In this document: positions 45,128-55,379 of the stretch, one piece after another | Position numbering within the stretch: position 1 is the first letter of the stretch | Layout of the letters: each line of letters starts with the position of its first letter | NCBI RefSeq assembly: GCF_024168645.1 | Contig: NZ_JALJWF010000001.1 | Coordinates: forward strand, 2,223,001-2,287,000 | DNA from: Pseudomonas sp. GGS8 | Lineage (GTDB): Bacteria > Pseudomonadota > Gammaproteobacteria > Pseudomonadales > Pseudomonadaceae | DNA: 64,000 nucleotides | Direction of reading: 5' to 3' | Translations under genes and position numbers: made by a program | The notes under the pieces: model-generated | Databases searched by the model: none | What the model saw: only the letters and a program-made list of their open reading frames with translations | Told to the model about the DNA's origin: nothing

Positions 45128-45140
45128 CAAACCGGCGTAC

Positions 45141-46337
45141 TCAGCTGTTGGGCAGCAGACGGCAGGTGATGCTTTTGATGTAGCGGGTTTCGGCAATGGC
45201 TGGGTGAACCGGATGATCCGGGCCTTGTCCGCCGCGCTCCAGCATCTGGATGTTGCGGTCCAGGTGACGGGCGCTGGTCAGCAGGATGTTCTGCAGATCG
45301 TCTTCCGGCAGGTGCATCGAGCACGACGCGCTGACCAGGATGCCGTCCTTGCTGAGCAGGCGCATGGCTTGTTCGTTCAGGCGACGGTAGGCGCCTTCAC
45401 CGTTTTTCATGTCTTTCTTGCGTTTGATGAAGGCAGGAGGGTCGGCCACGATGACGTCGAAACGCTCTTCGCTGGCTTTCAGCTCTTTGAGGGCTTCGAA
45501 CACGTCACCTTCAATGCAGGTCATTTTTTCGGCGAAGCCGTTCAGTGCGGCGTTGCGCTCGACGCCGTCGAGGGCGAAGGCTGAAGCATCGACGCAGAAC
45601 ACTTCACTGGCGCCGAAGGCGGCCGCTTGCACGCCCCAGCCGCCAATGTAGCTGTACAAGTCCAGTACGCGTTTGCCTTTGGCATAAGGTGCCAGACGCG
45701 CGCGGTTCATGCGGTGGTCATAGAACCAGCCGGTTTTCTGGCCCTGGATGACCGGCGCTTCGAACTTCACGCCGTTCTCTTCCAGCGCCACCCACTCCGG
45801 CACCAGGCCGAACACGGTTTCGACGTAACGATTGAGGCCTTCGGCGTCACGGGCAGCGGAGTCGTTCTTGAACAGGATGCCGCTTGGCTTGAGCACTTGG
45901 GTCAGCGCCGCGATCACGTCATCTTTATGGGCTTCCATGGTCGCCGAAGCGATCTGGACCACCAGGATGTCGCCGAAACGGTCGACCACCAGGCCTGGCA
46001 GCAGGTCGGAGTCGCCATAGACCAGGCGATAGAACGGCTTGTCGAACAGGCGATCGCGCAGCGACAGGGCGACGTTCAGGCGATGCACCAGCAGCGACTT
46101 GTCCAGCGGCAACTTGATGTCGCGCGACAGCAGGCGGGCGCAGATCAGATTGTTCGGGCTCATGGCAACGATGCCCAGTGGCTTGCCGCCGGCGGCTTCG
46201 AGGATCGCCTGATCGCCCGCCTTGAAACCGTGCAAAGGCGTAGCGGCTACATCGATTTCGTTGCTGTAGACCCACAGGTGACCGTTGCGCAGGCGTCGGT
46301 CGGCATTGGCTTTGAGGCGCAGGCTAGGCAGGGACAT
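45141..46337 (-). CDS. rlmI: 23S rRNA (cytosine-1962-C5)-methyltransferase
   Basis: RlmI methylates C1962 of 23S rRNA. The 398-residue length is standard. An N-terminal PUA domain (about 1-80; NGHLWVYSNEIDV) is followed by a Rossmann methyltransferase domain with VLDLYSYIGGWGVQAAAFGA (SAM motif I), VADPPAF (motif IV) and SASCSMHL with the catalytic Cys. I used ATG 46337, which gives the family N-terminus MSLPSLRLK. It marks the right border of the peptide cluster. Confidence 0.94.
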   Translation of the reverse strand: MSLPSLRLKANADRRLRNGHLWVYSNEIDVAATPLHGFKAGDQAILEAAGGKPLGIVAMSPNNLICARLLSRDIKLPLDKSLLVHRLNVALSLRDRLFDKPFYRLVYGDSDLLPGLVVDRFGDILVVQIASATMEAHKDDVIAALTQVLKPSGILFKNDSAARDAEGLNRYVETVFGLVPEWVALEENGVKFEAPVIQGQKTGWFYDHRMNRARLAPYAKGKRVLDLYSYIGGWGVQAAAFGASEVFCVDASAFALDGVERNAALNGFAEKMTCIEGDVFEALKELKASEERFDVIVADPPAFIKRKKDMKNGEGAYRRLNEQAMRLLSKDGILVSASCSMHLPEDDLQNILLTSARHLDRNIQMLERGGQGPDHPVHPAIAETRYIKSITCRLLPNS

Positions 46338-46525
46338 GACGTCGCTCCGGAAAAAAGAGCGGGAGTATAGCGTGTTGAGGGAGTGGCGGGTTTGGTGGTC
46401 GATGAAACGCGGATGAGGGCAGTCAGTAAGGTGCGGAACCCGCTCCCACATGGATTGCGCTTGACTGGCTGTCGGATCGATCTTTTTAAGGGTTAGAATC
46501 CCCGCCTGACCCGGAGTGCGTACTT

Positions 46526-47392
46526 ATGTCCCAAGAGCTGTCTTCTGAACAGATTCAACAGTCCCTGCAAGGCATCAGTGTGCCGCCCCAGCCGCAGATC
46601 ATGGTGGATCTGCAGATGGAGCAATATATGCCCGACCCGGACCTGGAGGTGATCGCCAAGCTGATCTCCCAGGACCCTGGCCTTTCCGGCGCCTTGTTGA
46701 AAATCGTCAATTCGCCGTACTACGGCTTGAGTAACAAGATCACCGCGATCCAGCGAGCAGTAAACCTGTTGGGCAGTCGTTCGATCATCAACCTGATCAA
46801 CGCGCAGTCGATCAAGAGCGAGCTGAACGACGACGCAATCGTCACCCTCAACCGTTTCTGGGACACGGCGCAGGACGTGGCGATGACCTGCCTGAGCCTG
46901 GCCAAGCGCGTCGGTGTCCAGGCCGGTGATGAAGCTTATGCGTTGGGCCTGTTCCACGATTGCGGCATCCCGCTGATGCTCAAGAAATTCCCCGATTACA
47001 TGAAAGTGCTGGAACAGGCCTATGCCAGCGCCAGCGCCGAATGCCGCGTGGTGGATACCGAAAACAGGCATTACAACACCAACCATGCGGTGGTCGGGTA
47101 TTACACCGCCAAGTCCTGGCGCCTGCCGGAGCACGTCACCCAGGCTATTGCCAATCATCACAACGCCCTGGCCATTTTCAGCGATGAATCCTCGCGTAAT
47201 ACACCGCTGAAAAATCTGCTGGCCATTCTGAAGATGGCCGAGCACATCTGTGCCTCCTTCCGAGTGTTGGGCAACCAGTCTGAAGACCATGAATGGAACA
47301 ACGTCGGGCACCTTGTGCTCGATTACATCGGTTTGTCGGAATACGATTTCGAAACCCAGAAACAAGAGATTCGCGACCTCGCCACCCGTTGA
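46526..47392 (+). CDS. HDOD domain signalling protein
   Basis: The 288-residue protein is essentially one HDOD domain (about residues 17-215), an HD-related helical module lacking a phosphodiesterase metal site. PDPDLEVIAKLISQDPGLSGALLKIVNSPYYGL and LGLFHDCGIPLML are characteristic. Such proteins act in signalling and regulation; the specific role is unknown. It precedes mutM by 29 bases and is probably cotranscribed, as in other pseudomonads. Confidence 0.88.
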   Translation: MSQELSSEQIQQSLQGISVPPQPQIMVDLQMEQYMPDPDLEVIAKLISQDPGLSGALLKIVNSPYYGLSNKITAIQRAVNLLGSRSIINLINAQSIKSELNDDAIVTLNRFWDTAQDVAMTCLSLAKRVGVQAGDEAYALGLFHDCGIPLMLKKFPDYMKVLEQAYASASAECRVVDTENRHYNTNHAVVGYYTAKSWRLPEHVTQAIANHHNALAIFSDESSRNTPLKNLLAILKMAEHICASFRVLGNQSEDHEWNNVGHLVLDYIGLSEYDFETQKQEIRDLATR

Positions 47393-47421
47393 GTGTCGAA
47401 CTCGCCTGATTCGAGAGCCCC

Positions 47422-48234
47422 ATGCCTGAACTGCCGGAAGTCGAAACCACCCGCCGCGGAATTGCACCGCACCTGGAAGGCCAGCGCGTCAGCCGGGTGA
47501 TCGTGCGTGAGCGCCGTCTGCGCTGGCCGATCCCCGAAGACCTGGATGTGCGGCTGTCCGGCCAGCGCATCGTGCTGGTGGAGCGGCGGGCCAAGTACCT
47601 GCTGATCAATGCCGAGGTCGGTACGCTGATCAGTCATTTGGGCATGTCGGGGAATCTGCGGCTGGTGGAAGCCGGATTGCCGGCGGCCAAGCATGAGCAT
47701 GTGGACATCGAGCTGGAGTCGGGCCTGGCCCTGCGTTACACCGACCCGCGCCGGTTCGGGGCGATGCTCTGGAGTCTCGACCCACTGAACCACGAACTGC
47801 TGGTTCGCCTGGGGCCGGAGCCGTTGACCGATCTGTTCGATGGCGAGCGACTGTTCCAGCAATCCCGTGGGCGCTCCATGGCGGTCAAGCCGTTCATCAT
47901 GGATAACGCGGTGGTGGTCGGCGTCGGCAATATCTACGCGACCGAAGCGTTGTTTGCTGCCGGCATCGACCCGCGCCGCGAAGCCAAGAGTATTTCCCGT
48001 GCGCGCTATTTGAAGCTGGCGATCGAGATCAAGCGCATCCTGGCCCTCGCCATCGAGCGGGGCGGCACCACGTTGCGGGACTTTATCGGCGGCGACGGCC
48101 AGCCGGGTTACTTTCAGCAGGAACTGTTCGTGTACGGCCGTGGCGGTGAACACTGCAAGGTCTGTGGCACGGGGCTGCGAGAAGTCAAACTTGGGCAGCG
48201 CGCCAGCGTCTTTTGTCCGCGCTGTCAGAGCTGA
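47422..48234 (+). CDS. mutM: Formamidopyrimidine-DNA glycosylase
   Basis: MutM excises 8-oxoguanine and formamidopyrimidines from DNA and nicks the abasic site. The 270-residue length is standard. The catalytic N-terminus after Met removal is [13 protein letters not shown] (Pro1, Glu2); Lys lies in VERRAKYLL; the C-terminal zinc finger is CKVCGTGL...CPRCQ. All are intact. The start at 47422 is fixed by the obligatory PELPEVE. Confidence 0.96.
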   Translation: MPELPEVETTRRGIAPHLEGQRVSRVIVRERRLRWPIPEDLDVRLSGQRIVLVERRAKYLLINAEVGTLISHLGMSGNLRLVEAGLPAAKHEHVDIELESGLALRYTDPRRFGAMLWSLDPLNHELLVRLGPEPLTDLFDGERLFQQSRGRSMAVKPFIMDNAVVVGVGNIYATEALFAAGIDPRREAKSISRARYLKLAIEIKRILALAIERGGTTLRDFIGGDGQPGYFQQELFVYGRGGEHCKVCGTGLREVKLGQRASVFCPRCQS

Positions 48235-48288
48235 TATCGGCTACGGTCTATAGTCAGTGTTCTCACTGCCTAGCCGAAGGACCGTGCC

Positions 48289-48612
48289 ATGAATCTGTTT
48301 CGAACCCTTGTCTTCACGCTGCTGCTGAGCGTCGGTGCGCCCGCGTTGGCTACTGAGAACGGCAGTGGAGACCCGCGTTACACCATCCAGAATCCACCGG
48401 CCTACGCCATGCTTGGCGATCTACTGATTGCCCGACCGTTGCTGGTGGTGGCGACGGTGATCGGTGCCGGGGCGTTTGTGGTGTCGCTGCCATTTACCGC
48501 ACTGGGCGGCGGCATTGGCGATGCAGGGCAGGCCTTGGTGGTCGATCCGGCAAAAGCCGCATTTGTGCGGTGCCTTGGGTGTATCGGGGAGGGGTTTGAG
48601 CAGCGGGAGTGA
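48289..48612 (+). CDS. Small exported protein of unknown function
   Basis: The 107-residue protein has a signal peptide (cleavage near ALA-TEN, residue 22), then one strongly hydrophobic segment (about 46-75, with [25 protein letters not shown]) and two Cys residues in RCLGCIGEG near the C-terminus. I do not recognise a family; similar small proteins follow mutM in other Pseudomonas. The start follows GAAGGACC. A membrane protein with the C-terminus in the periplasm is likely. Confidence 0.75.
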   Translation: MNLFRTLVFTLLLSVGAPALATENGSGDPRYTIQNPPAYAMLGDLLIARPLLVVATVIGAGAFVVSLPFTALGGGIGDAGQALVVDPAKAAFVRCLGCIGEGFEQRE

Positions 48613-48643
48613 AGTCAGTTACATCTACGGTGTGGCTGACGAC

Positions 48644-48728
48644 CTCATCGCGGGCAAGTCGGATCGCCGCACCGCCGCTCCCACAGGGTTTACGCGGTCC
48701 TTGTGGGAGCGGGCTTGCCCGCGATGGC
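48644..48728. repeat. REP pair, one member with extended loop
   Basis: The left element (CATCGCGGGCAAG, then CGGATCGCCGCACCGC, then CGCTCCCACAGG) is the same extended variant as at 4417-4461. The right element is a standard TTGTGGGAGCGGGCTTGCC. They sit between the small exported protein gene and ferredoxin. Confidence 0.82.
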
Positions 48729-48750
48729 GTTTTCTAAGTCGCCAAATGAC

Positions 48751-49092
<342 letters not shown>

Positions 49093-49125
49093 TCAAGTGC
49101 AAAAGATCGCAGCCTGGGGGCGCCC

Positions 49126-49692
<567 letters not shown>

Positions 49693-49720
49693 CTATAGAC
49701 GATGGGAATATTCCGCGTTT

Positions 49721-51316
49721 TCATGGGTTTTTCAAACGATCGGCCAGTGAATTCGCCAGTTGCGCCGTCAGTCCGTAGACCGATAATTGGGGGTTTGCGC
49801 CAATGCTGGTGGGGAATAGCGAGCCATCGTGAATCGACAGATTGCGCAGTTGGTGATGTCGGCCGAGGCTGTCGGTCACGGCGTTTTTCGGGTCCTCACC
49901 CATGGCACAACCGCCCATCACATGAGCACTGCCCAGGCGCGTGCGATACAACTCAAGGCTCAATCCGTCGATCAATGTGCGCGCTTCGGCGAGGGTTTTC
50001 ACGTAACGGGCGTCGGCATGCATCGGTATCACGGCGTTGGCGCCACCGGCGAACTGGATCTCGGCCATGCTATGGAACGCCCGGCGCAACCCGTCCCAGG
50101 CATACGGTGAAACCTGATAGTCGAGCACCGGCGTGCCGTCACTGCGCAATTCGACACTGCCGCCGGGGCTGTCTGGGTGAAAACCGTCTCGCAGCAATGC
50201 CAGCATCGCGTGGGTATGCGGCAGGTTTTCCATGTGCCGGGCGTTTTCCGTGCCGAAACCTCCGAGCAGGGTAGTGGCCAGTGCCGGGTGCAGCGGTGGG
50301 ACCTCCAATTTGTAGGACATCTTGCCGGTGATGCCGTCCTGCCATTGGAAATGGTCGGAATAAATCGACTGCGGCGCGCCGTAGAACGGGTTGATCACCT
50401 CGTCGAACAATCCTGCGGACATGTTGACCAAATGCAGGAAGGTCCGTTTTCCCAATCGCTCATGCGGATCCGGCGCCTCTGAGCGCAACAGCAGCGCCGG
50501 GCTGTTGATCCCGCCGCCGGCCAGCACGTAATGCCGGGCCTTGACCGTGATCGTGCGACCGGTAGGGGCGACGCAACGCTCATCCATCGCCACGCAGTGC
50601 AGGCCCGTGACCTTGCCCTCCTTGATCGACAGCTTTTCGGCGCGGGCCAGATAGAGCAGTTCGCCACCTTTTTCCAGGGTCGCCGGAATGGTCGTGACCA
50701 GCATCGATTGCTTGGCATTGGTCGGGCAACCCATGCCGCAATAGCCGATGTTCCAGCAGCCACGCACGTTGCGCGGGATGACATGCCAGGCGTAGCCGAG
50801 TTTTTCGCAGCCTTTGCGAATGACGTCGTTGTTGGCGTTGGGCTGCACCCGCCACGGGGCGACGCCCAGACGTTGTTCCATTTTCTCGAACCAGGGCGCC
50901 ATTTCGGCCGGTGTGTGGCCTATGACGTCATGTTCTTTGGCCCAGTGTTCGAGCGTCGGATCCGGGGTTCGGAAGCTTGAGGTCCAGTTGACCAGCGTGG
51001 TCCCGCCTACTGCCCGGCCCTGGAGGATGGTGATCGCACCGTCCTTGCTCATACGCCCGATGCCTTCCTGATAAAGGCTGGTGTAGGCCTGATCCTCGAG
51101 CATCTTGAAGTCGCTGCTGGTCTTGAGCGGGCCTTCTTCGATGAGCAATACCTTGTAGCCGGCGGCGCTGAGGATTTCGGCGGTGGTCCCGCCGCCGGCA
51201 CCGCTGCCGATGATTGCCACATCCGCTTCGAGGGTCAGGTCCTGGAACAGTTGCGAACCGTTGTAGGTTTTCCAGCCACGGGCCAGGCCTTCGCGGAACG
51301 GATCGGGTACGGGCAT
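49721..51316 (-). CDS. laoA: GMC-family long-chain alcohol dehydrogenase, LaoA homologue
   Basis: The 531-residue flavoprotein belongs to the glucose-methanol-choline oxidoreductases. FAD binding is shown by VAIIGSGAGGGTTAEILSAAGYKVLLIEEG (34-64), and GGTTLVNWTSSFR follows. In P. aeruginosa the syntenic gene PA0364 (laoA) oxidises long-chain alcohols from SDS and alkane breakdown with the partner LaoB and the aldehyde dehydrogenase LaoC. Here the order laoC-laoB-laoA on the minus strand and a divergent TetR gene are the same. A REP pair separates it from laoB, so its mRNA level may differ. Confidence 0.88.
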   Translation of the reverse strand: MPVPDPFREGLARGWKTYNGSQLFQDLTLEADVAIIGSGAGGGTTAEILSAAGYKVLLIEEGPLKTSSDFKMLEDQAYTSLYQEGIGRMSKDGAITILQGRAVGGTTLVNWTSSFRTPDPTLEHWAKEHDVIGHTPAEMAPWFEKMEQRLGVAPWRVQPNANNDVIRKGCEKLGYAWHVIPRNVRGCWNIGYCGMGCPTNAKQSMLVTTIPATLEKGGELLYLARAEKLSIKEGKVTGLHCVAMDERCVAPTGRTITVKARHYVLAGGGINSPALLLRSEAPDPHERLGKRTFLHLVNMSAGLFDEVINPFYGAPQSIYSDHFQWQDGITGKMSYKLEVPPLHPALATTLLGGFGTENARHMENLPHTHAMLALLRDGFHPDSPGGSVELRSDGTPVLDYQVSPYAWDGLRRAFHSMAEIQFAGGANAVIPMHADARYVKTLAEARTLIDGLSLELYRTRLGSAHVMGGCAMGEDPKNAVTDSLGRHHQLRNLSIHDGSLFPTSIGANPQLSVYGLTAQLANSLADRLKNP

Positions 51317-51361
51317 GTTCGGGTTCTCTTATTATTTTGGATTTGGTGGTGATGCGGCTGA

Positions 51362-51460
51362 CGCCATCGCGGGCAAGCCACGCTCCCACAGGGTTTGAGT
51401 CGTTCACAAAAGGATGGTCCATCTCAAAACCTGTGGGAGCGTGGCTTGCCCGCGATAGGG
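51362..51460. repeat. Inverted pair of REP sequences inside the lao operon
   Basis: GCCATCGCGGGCAAGCCACGC and CTGTGGGAGCGTGGCTTGCC, with the matching change CCACGC/GCGTGG in both arms, lie between laoB and laoA. Confidence 0.85.
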
Positions 51461-51471
51461 GCGACTCGGTT

Positions 51472-52017
51472 TCAGACCGTAGGCGGCCCCGGATACCCGC
51501 AATGCACCCACGATTCCGCCCGGCTGTACCACGCCATCATCACCAGTTGCAGCAACGAGCTATGACCCATGCGCAGCAGGCTCAACGAGCTGTTTTCCCA
51601 GCGCTTGAGAAAGTGTCGGATGGCTTCGCTGCTGGCGTTTTCCCAACTGCTCCAGATCCCGGTCAGTGGGCCGCGGGTGATGCTCATTTCCAGCACATCG
51701 AACAATTGCCGGGTCAGCTTGAGCATTTCCCCAGACAGGTGATTGAGGCTGTTATCCAGGCATTGCAGGGTCCCGGCGACGGCGGCCGGCATTTTCTCGA
51801 CGACCACGGCACCGTCGAGCATCACCGGGATTAGTGCCCGCAGAAACAGCAGATCACCGCTGCGCAGTGTCGCGAAACCGTTGGCCGCGGTGCCCGACGA
51901 GCAGCCGCTGAGGCTCGCGCCTAATCCGGCCGTGGCCAGAAAGGTGCTGGCGCCCAGGCTGAATTTAAGCAGGCCGCGCCGTGACAGCGCGGGTGTATCG
52001 GACAGGCTTGGGCTCAT
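51472..52017 (-). CDS. laoB: TAT-exported LaoB-like small subunit
   Basis: The 181-residue protein has a twin-arginine signal (LSRRGLLKFSLG, residues 11-22) ending in a possible lipobox (LSGCSS). It resembles the small subunits that accompany GMC dehydrogenases. In P. aeruginosa LaoB (PA0365) is required with LaoA. Start is uncertain: ATG 52017 is used; a TTG at 52056 overlapping the laoC stop would add 13 residues before the TAT motif. The gene is 28 bases from laoC. Confidence 0.82.
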   Translation of the reverse strand: MSPSLSDTPALSRRGLLKFSLGASTFLATAGLGASLSGCSSGTAANGFATLRSGDLLFLRALIPVMLDGAVVVEKMPAAVAGTLQCLDNSLNHLSGEMLKLTRQLFDVLEMSITRGPLTGIWSSWENASSEAIRHFLKRWENSSLSLLRMGHSSLLQLVMMAWYSRAESWVHCGYPGPPTV

Positions 52018-52045
52018 TATTGTTATTACCCGGCGATGATGATCG

Positions 52046-53476
52046 TTAGCGGACAAACAGCTTCTGGATCAGTTTCTGAATGGCTTTGCCGTACGGCGGA
52101 TAGATCAGCTTCGCCGCGTTTAAACGCTGTTTGATCAGCACGCCCTTGGCCTTGCTGAAAGTCAGGAAACCCTCATGGCCGTGGTAGTGGCCCATGCCCG
52201 AGGCGCCGATGCCGCCGAATGGCATGTCGTCCTGGGCAACGTGCAGCAAGGTGTCATTGAGGCATACGCCGCCGGAATGGGTTTCATGGAGAACGCGGTT
52301 TTGCTCGCGCTTGTCGTAGCCGAAGTAATACAGCGCCAGCGGACGAGGCCGTTGGTTGATGTAGGCAAACGCTTCATCGAGATCCTGGTAGGGGACGATC
52401 GGTAGCAGTGGGCCGAAAATTTCGTCCTGCATCACCGTCATGTCGTCGCTGACGTTGAGCAGCAGGCTATGACCCATGCGTCGGCCCTGACCCTGATCGA
52501 ACAGCGGAATCAGCAGCGCGCCCTTGCTGGTGGCGTCGCTGAGGTAGCCGTTGAGCCGCGCCAGTTGTCGGTCATTGATGATGGCGGTGTAGTCCGGATT
52601 ATCGATCAGGGTCGGATAAAACCCGCGAACGGCCTGGCGATAGGCTTCGACGAAAGAGCCGACGCGGTCTTCCGGCACTAGCACGTAGTCCGGGGCGACA
52701 CAGGTTTGCCCGGCGTTGAGGGTCTTGCCGAAAGCGATGCGTTCGGCGGCGTCCTTGAGCGGCACATCGCGGGAAACGATAGCCGGGGACTTGCCGCCCA
52801 ATTCGAGGGTCACCGGAGTCAGGTTCTCGGCGGCGGCGCGCATCACGTGTTTGCCGATGCTGGTGGCGCCGGTGAACAGCAGGTGATCGAAGCGCAACCG
52901 GGAGAACGCCACGCCGATATCCGCCTCGCCGAGCACCACGCAGACCAGGTCTTGAGGGAATACCCGCCCCAGCAATTCCTTGAGCAGCAAACCGGTGGCG
53001 GGGGTCGATTCGCTGAGTTTGAGCATTACCCGGTTGCCCGCCGACAACGCACCCACCAACGGCCCGATGGCCAGGTAAAGCGGATAGTTCCACGGCACGA
53101 TCACCCCGACCACGCCCAGAGGCTGATAGACGACTTTGGCCGATGCCGGTTGAAAGGCGATGCCGACTCTGCGCCGTGAGGCTTTCATCCAGCCTTTGAG
53201 GTGTTGGCTGGCGTAATGAATACCGTGCAGGCTGGGCATCAATTCGGCGAGCAAGGTTTCGTCGGCGCTGCGGTGGCTGAAATCCTGGCTGATGGCGTCG
53301 ATCAAGGCCTGGCGCTCATTGCTCAACACGTCCCGCAACGCCTTCAGCCATTGTTGGCGCTGAGCCGCGGGTGGCATCGGATTGCCTGCATACGCCGCGC
53401 GTTGAGCATCGAACAGGGATTGGAGCTCGTCCAGAGGCTGCTGCAGGGTCTTCAGGTAGGCGATGTCAGCAGGCAT
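52046..53476 (-). CDS. laoC: Aldehyde dehydrogenase, LaoC/coniferyl-aldehyde type
   Basis: The 476-residue NAD(P)-dependent aldehyde dehydrogenase has the catalytic Cys in NAGQTCVAPDYVL, the general-base Glu in TLELGGKSP and the PWNYPLYLAIGPL cofactor region. It is of the short coniferyl/fatty-aldehyde type with a hydrophobic C-terminal tail (AIQKLIQKLF). As LaoC it would oxidise long-chain aldehydes produced by LaoA. It is the first gene of the operon, and its start faces the palindrome at 53512-53527. Confidence 0.9.
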   Translation of the reverse strand: MPADIAYLKTLQQPLDELQSLFDAQRAAYAGNPMPPAAQRQQWLKALRDVLSNERQALIDAISQDFSHRSADETLLAELMPSLHGIHYASQHLKGWMKASRRRVGIAFQPASAKVVYQPLGVVGVIVPWNYPLYLAIGPLVGALSAGNRVMLKLSESTPATGLLLKELLGRVFPQDLVCVVLGEADIGVAFSRLRFDHLLFTGATSIGKHVMRAAAENLTPVTLELGGKSPAIVSRDVPLKDAAERIAFGKTLNAGQTCVAPDYVLVPEDRVGSFVEAYRQAVRGFYPTLIDNPDYTAIINDRQLARLNGYLSDATSKGALLIPLFDQGQGRRMGHSLLLNVSDDMTVMQDEIFGPLLPIVPYQDLDEAFAYINQRPRPLALYYFGYDKREQNRVLHETHSGGVCLNDTLLHVAQDDMPFGGIGASGMGHYHGHEGFLTFSKAKGVLIKQRLNAAKLIYPPYGKAIQKLIQKLFVR

Positions 53477-53511
53477 GGTCGGCTCCGGATTTATTGTAAT
53501 GAGGGGGTTGT

Positions 53512-53527
53512 TAGAGTCTATGCTCTA
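53512..53527. promoter_or_regulatory. Candidate LaoR operator
   Basis: The dyad TAGAG-TCTATG-CTCTA lies in the laoC-laoR divergent gap, just inside a minus-strand TTGACT -35-like hexamer at 53530-53535. A TetR dimer bound here would block laoC transcription. Sequence evidence only. Confidence 0.45.
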
Positions 53528-53622
53528 GAAAGTCAAATGACATCCCGACGCAGCATTGTTTTATCCACTCCCGGATAGGTCGTAAGATGCCCGTCACCGC
53601 ACTCTGAATTAAAGCTCAAGCC

Positions 53623-54294
53623 ATGGCCCCTCGGATCAAAACCAGCGAGCGCATCGTGCAGAACAGCCTGGAGCTGTTCAATCAGCAGGGCGAGCGCAGC
53701 ATCAGCACCAACCACATTGCTGCCCACATGGAGATTTCTCCGGGCAACCTGTACTACCACTTCCCCAACAAGCAGGCGATCATCGCTGTGCTGTTCAGTG
53801 AGTACGAAAGCCTGGTGGACAGCTTCCTGCGCCCGCCCCAGGGCCGTGCCGCGACGGTCGAAGACAAGCGCTTCTACCTCAAGGAATTGCTCGCCGCCAT
53901 GTGGCGCTACCGGTTTTTGCATCGCGACCTCGAGCACTTGCTCGACAGCGATCCCGAGCTCGCCGCCCGTTACCGGCGTTTTTCCCAGCGCTGCCTGATC
54001 CAGGGCACCGCCATTTACGAAGGGTTCGTCGCGGCAGGCATCCTGAACATGGATAAGGTTCAGATTGAGTCCCTGACGCTGAACGCCTGGATCATCCTCA
54101 CGTCCTGGGTGCGGTTTCTGTGCACCACGCGGGAAAACTCCAACCATTTGAGCGAACAGGCCATTAAGCGCGGCGTGTATCAGGTGTTGGTGCTTGAGGC
54201 CGGCTTCGTCACTGACCAGTCGCGCGACGCGGTGAATGCGCTATTCGACGAATTTTACGTGCCGCTGGCCCAGGCGCTGGAAGAAGTGCATTAG
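53623..54294 (+). CDS. laoR: TetR-family regulator, LaoR homologue
   Basis: The 223-residue protein has an N-terminal helix-turn-helix (SISTNHIAAHMEISPGNLYYHFPNKQAII, residues 25-53) and a helical ligand-binding domain of the kind with a DUF6-like NLYYHF entry. It is divergent from laoCBA. In P. aeruginosa LaoR (PA0367) represses lao genes and probably senses a long-chain intermediate. The start ATG 53623 follows an AAGCTCAAGCC leader with a weak ribosome-binding site. Confidence 0.88.
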   Translation: MAPRIKTSERIVQNSLELFNQQGERSISTNHIAAHMEISPGNLYYHFPNKQAIIAVLFSEYESLVDSFLRPPQGRAATVEDKRFYLKELLAAMWRYRFLHRDLEHLLDSDPELAARYRRFSQRCLIQGTAIYEGFVAAGILNMDKVQIESLTLNAWIILTSWVRFLCTTRENSNHLSEQAIKRGVYQVLVLEAGFVTDQSRDAVNALFDEFYVPLAQALEEVH

Positions 54295-54327
54295 GATTCA
54301 AGACCGACAACATCACAGGAGCCCGTT

Positions 54328-55182
54328 ATGCCCATTGCGCAACTGATCAGCCCGCAAGCGTTGGACCTGAAAAAGGAGACCCCGGGGCTGGTGATTCTGG
54401 ATTGTCGTTTTGCCCTCGAAGACCCGGACTACGGTCAGCGCAGTTATGCCGAGGGGCATATTGCCGGGTCGAGCTTTGCCGATCTTGAGCGTGATCTGAG
54501 CGGGGCGGTGGTCAAGGGGGTTACCGGGCGTCATCCGTTGCCTGAGCCCGAAAAGCTGATCGAGCGCCTGCAAGCCTGGGGCATCAATGCCGACAGCGAA
54601 GTGGTTTTGTACGATGACGGTCCCGGTGCCTACGCGGCGCGGGCCTGGTGGTTGCTGGCCTGGCTGGGCAAGCGCGACGGCGTGTTCATTCTTGATGGCG
54701 GGCTGAAAGCCTGGCACGCCGCCGGCTTGCCCCTGAGTCTTGATTCGCCTTCGGTCCCCCGTGGCACTTTCACCGGGACGCCGGATGCTTCGCTGGTGCT
54801 TAGCGCCAAACAGCTTCAGCAGCGTCTCGGCCAACCCGCGTTGACCTTGCTCGACGCCCGCGCCTTGCCGCGCTTCAAGGGGGAGGTGGAGCCGATTGAT
54901 CCGGTTGCCGGGCACATTCCCGGCGCACAATGTGCCGCGTTCACCGACAACCTGGGCAGCGACGGGCGTTTCCTGCCCGCCGATCAGCTCAAGCAACGGT
55001 TTGCCACGAAGCTCGGTGATCGTTCGCCGACGGAGCTGGTCGCGTATTGCGGTTCCGGCGTGACGGCTTGCCACAACCTGTTCGCCCTGTGCCTGGCGGG
55101 TTATCCGTTGGGGGCGTTGTATGCCGGGTCATGGAGCGAGTGGATCAACGATCCCGCGCGAGGCGTCGCCACCGGCGAGTAA
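54328..55182 (+). CDS. sseA: Two-domain rhodanese sulfurtransferase (SseA type)
   Basis: The 284-residue protein has two rhodanese domains (about 1-135 and 150-284). The C-terminal one carries the active loop YCGSGVTACH with the catalytic Cys; CGSGVTA is typical of 3-mercaptopyruvate sulfurtransferases, although thiosulfate specificity cannot be excluded. The start follows ACAGGAG at good spacing, 33 bases after laoR, so a shared transcript is possible. Confidence 0.9.
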   Translation: MPIAQLISPQALDLKKETPGLVILDCRFALEDPDYGQRSYAEGHIAGSSFADLERDLSGAVVKGVTGRHPLPEPEKLIERLQAWGINADSEVVLYDDGPGAYAARAWWLLAWLGKRDGVFILDGGLKAWHAAGLPLSLDSPSVPRGTFTGTPDASLVLSAKQLQQRLGQPALTLLDARALPRFKGEVEPIDPVAGHIPGAQCAAFTDNLGSDGRFLPADQLKQRFATKLGDRSPTELVAYCGSGVTACHNLFALCLAGYPLGALYAGSWSEWINDPARGVATGE

Positions 55183-55210
55183 ACGCAGATCCAATGTGGG
55201 AGCGGGCCTT

Positions 55211-55362
55211 TGTGGCGAGGAGGCTTGCCCCCGTTGGAGTGCGAAGCGCTCCCGAAGCCAGCGGATGCGGTGCTTCAGTTAATCCGCGTCATCCGATTTG
55301 CGACTGTTTCGCAGCCGAACGGGGCGATGCGGCGTTCCGACAAGCCCCCTCGCCACAAAGCC
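55211..55362. repeat. Degenerate copy of the TGTGGCGAGGGGGCTTGCC repeat
   Basis: TTTGTGGCGAGGAGGCTTGCC and AGCCCCCTCGCCACAAA form the outer arms, with GGAGTGCGAAGCGCTCC and CGACTGTTTCGCAGCCGAACG inside, as in the copy at 17601-17722. The middle has diverged or carries an insertion (GGCGATGCGGCGTTCC). Confidence 0.75.
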
Positions 55363-55379
55363 CACATTTGGATTTGTTG

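Noticed and set aside
44909..45196. 95-codon open frame on the minus strand upstream of the peptide gene
   Set aside because: It runs through the rlmI 3' end and the gap hairpins, has no ribosome-binding site and overlaps the promoter of the peptide operon.
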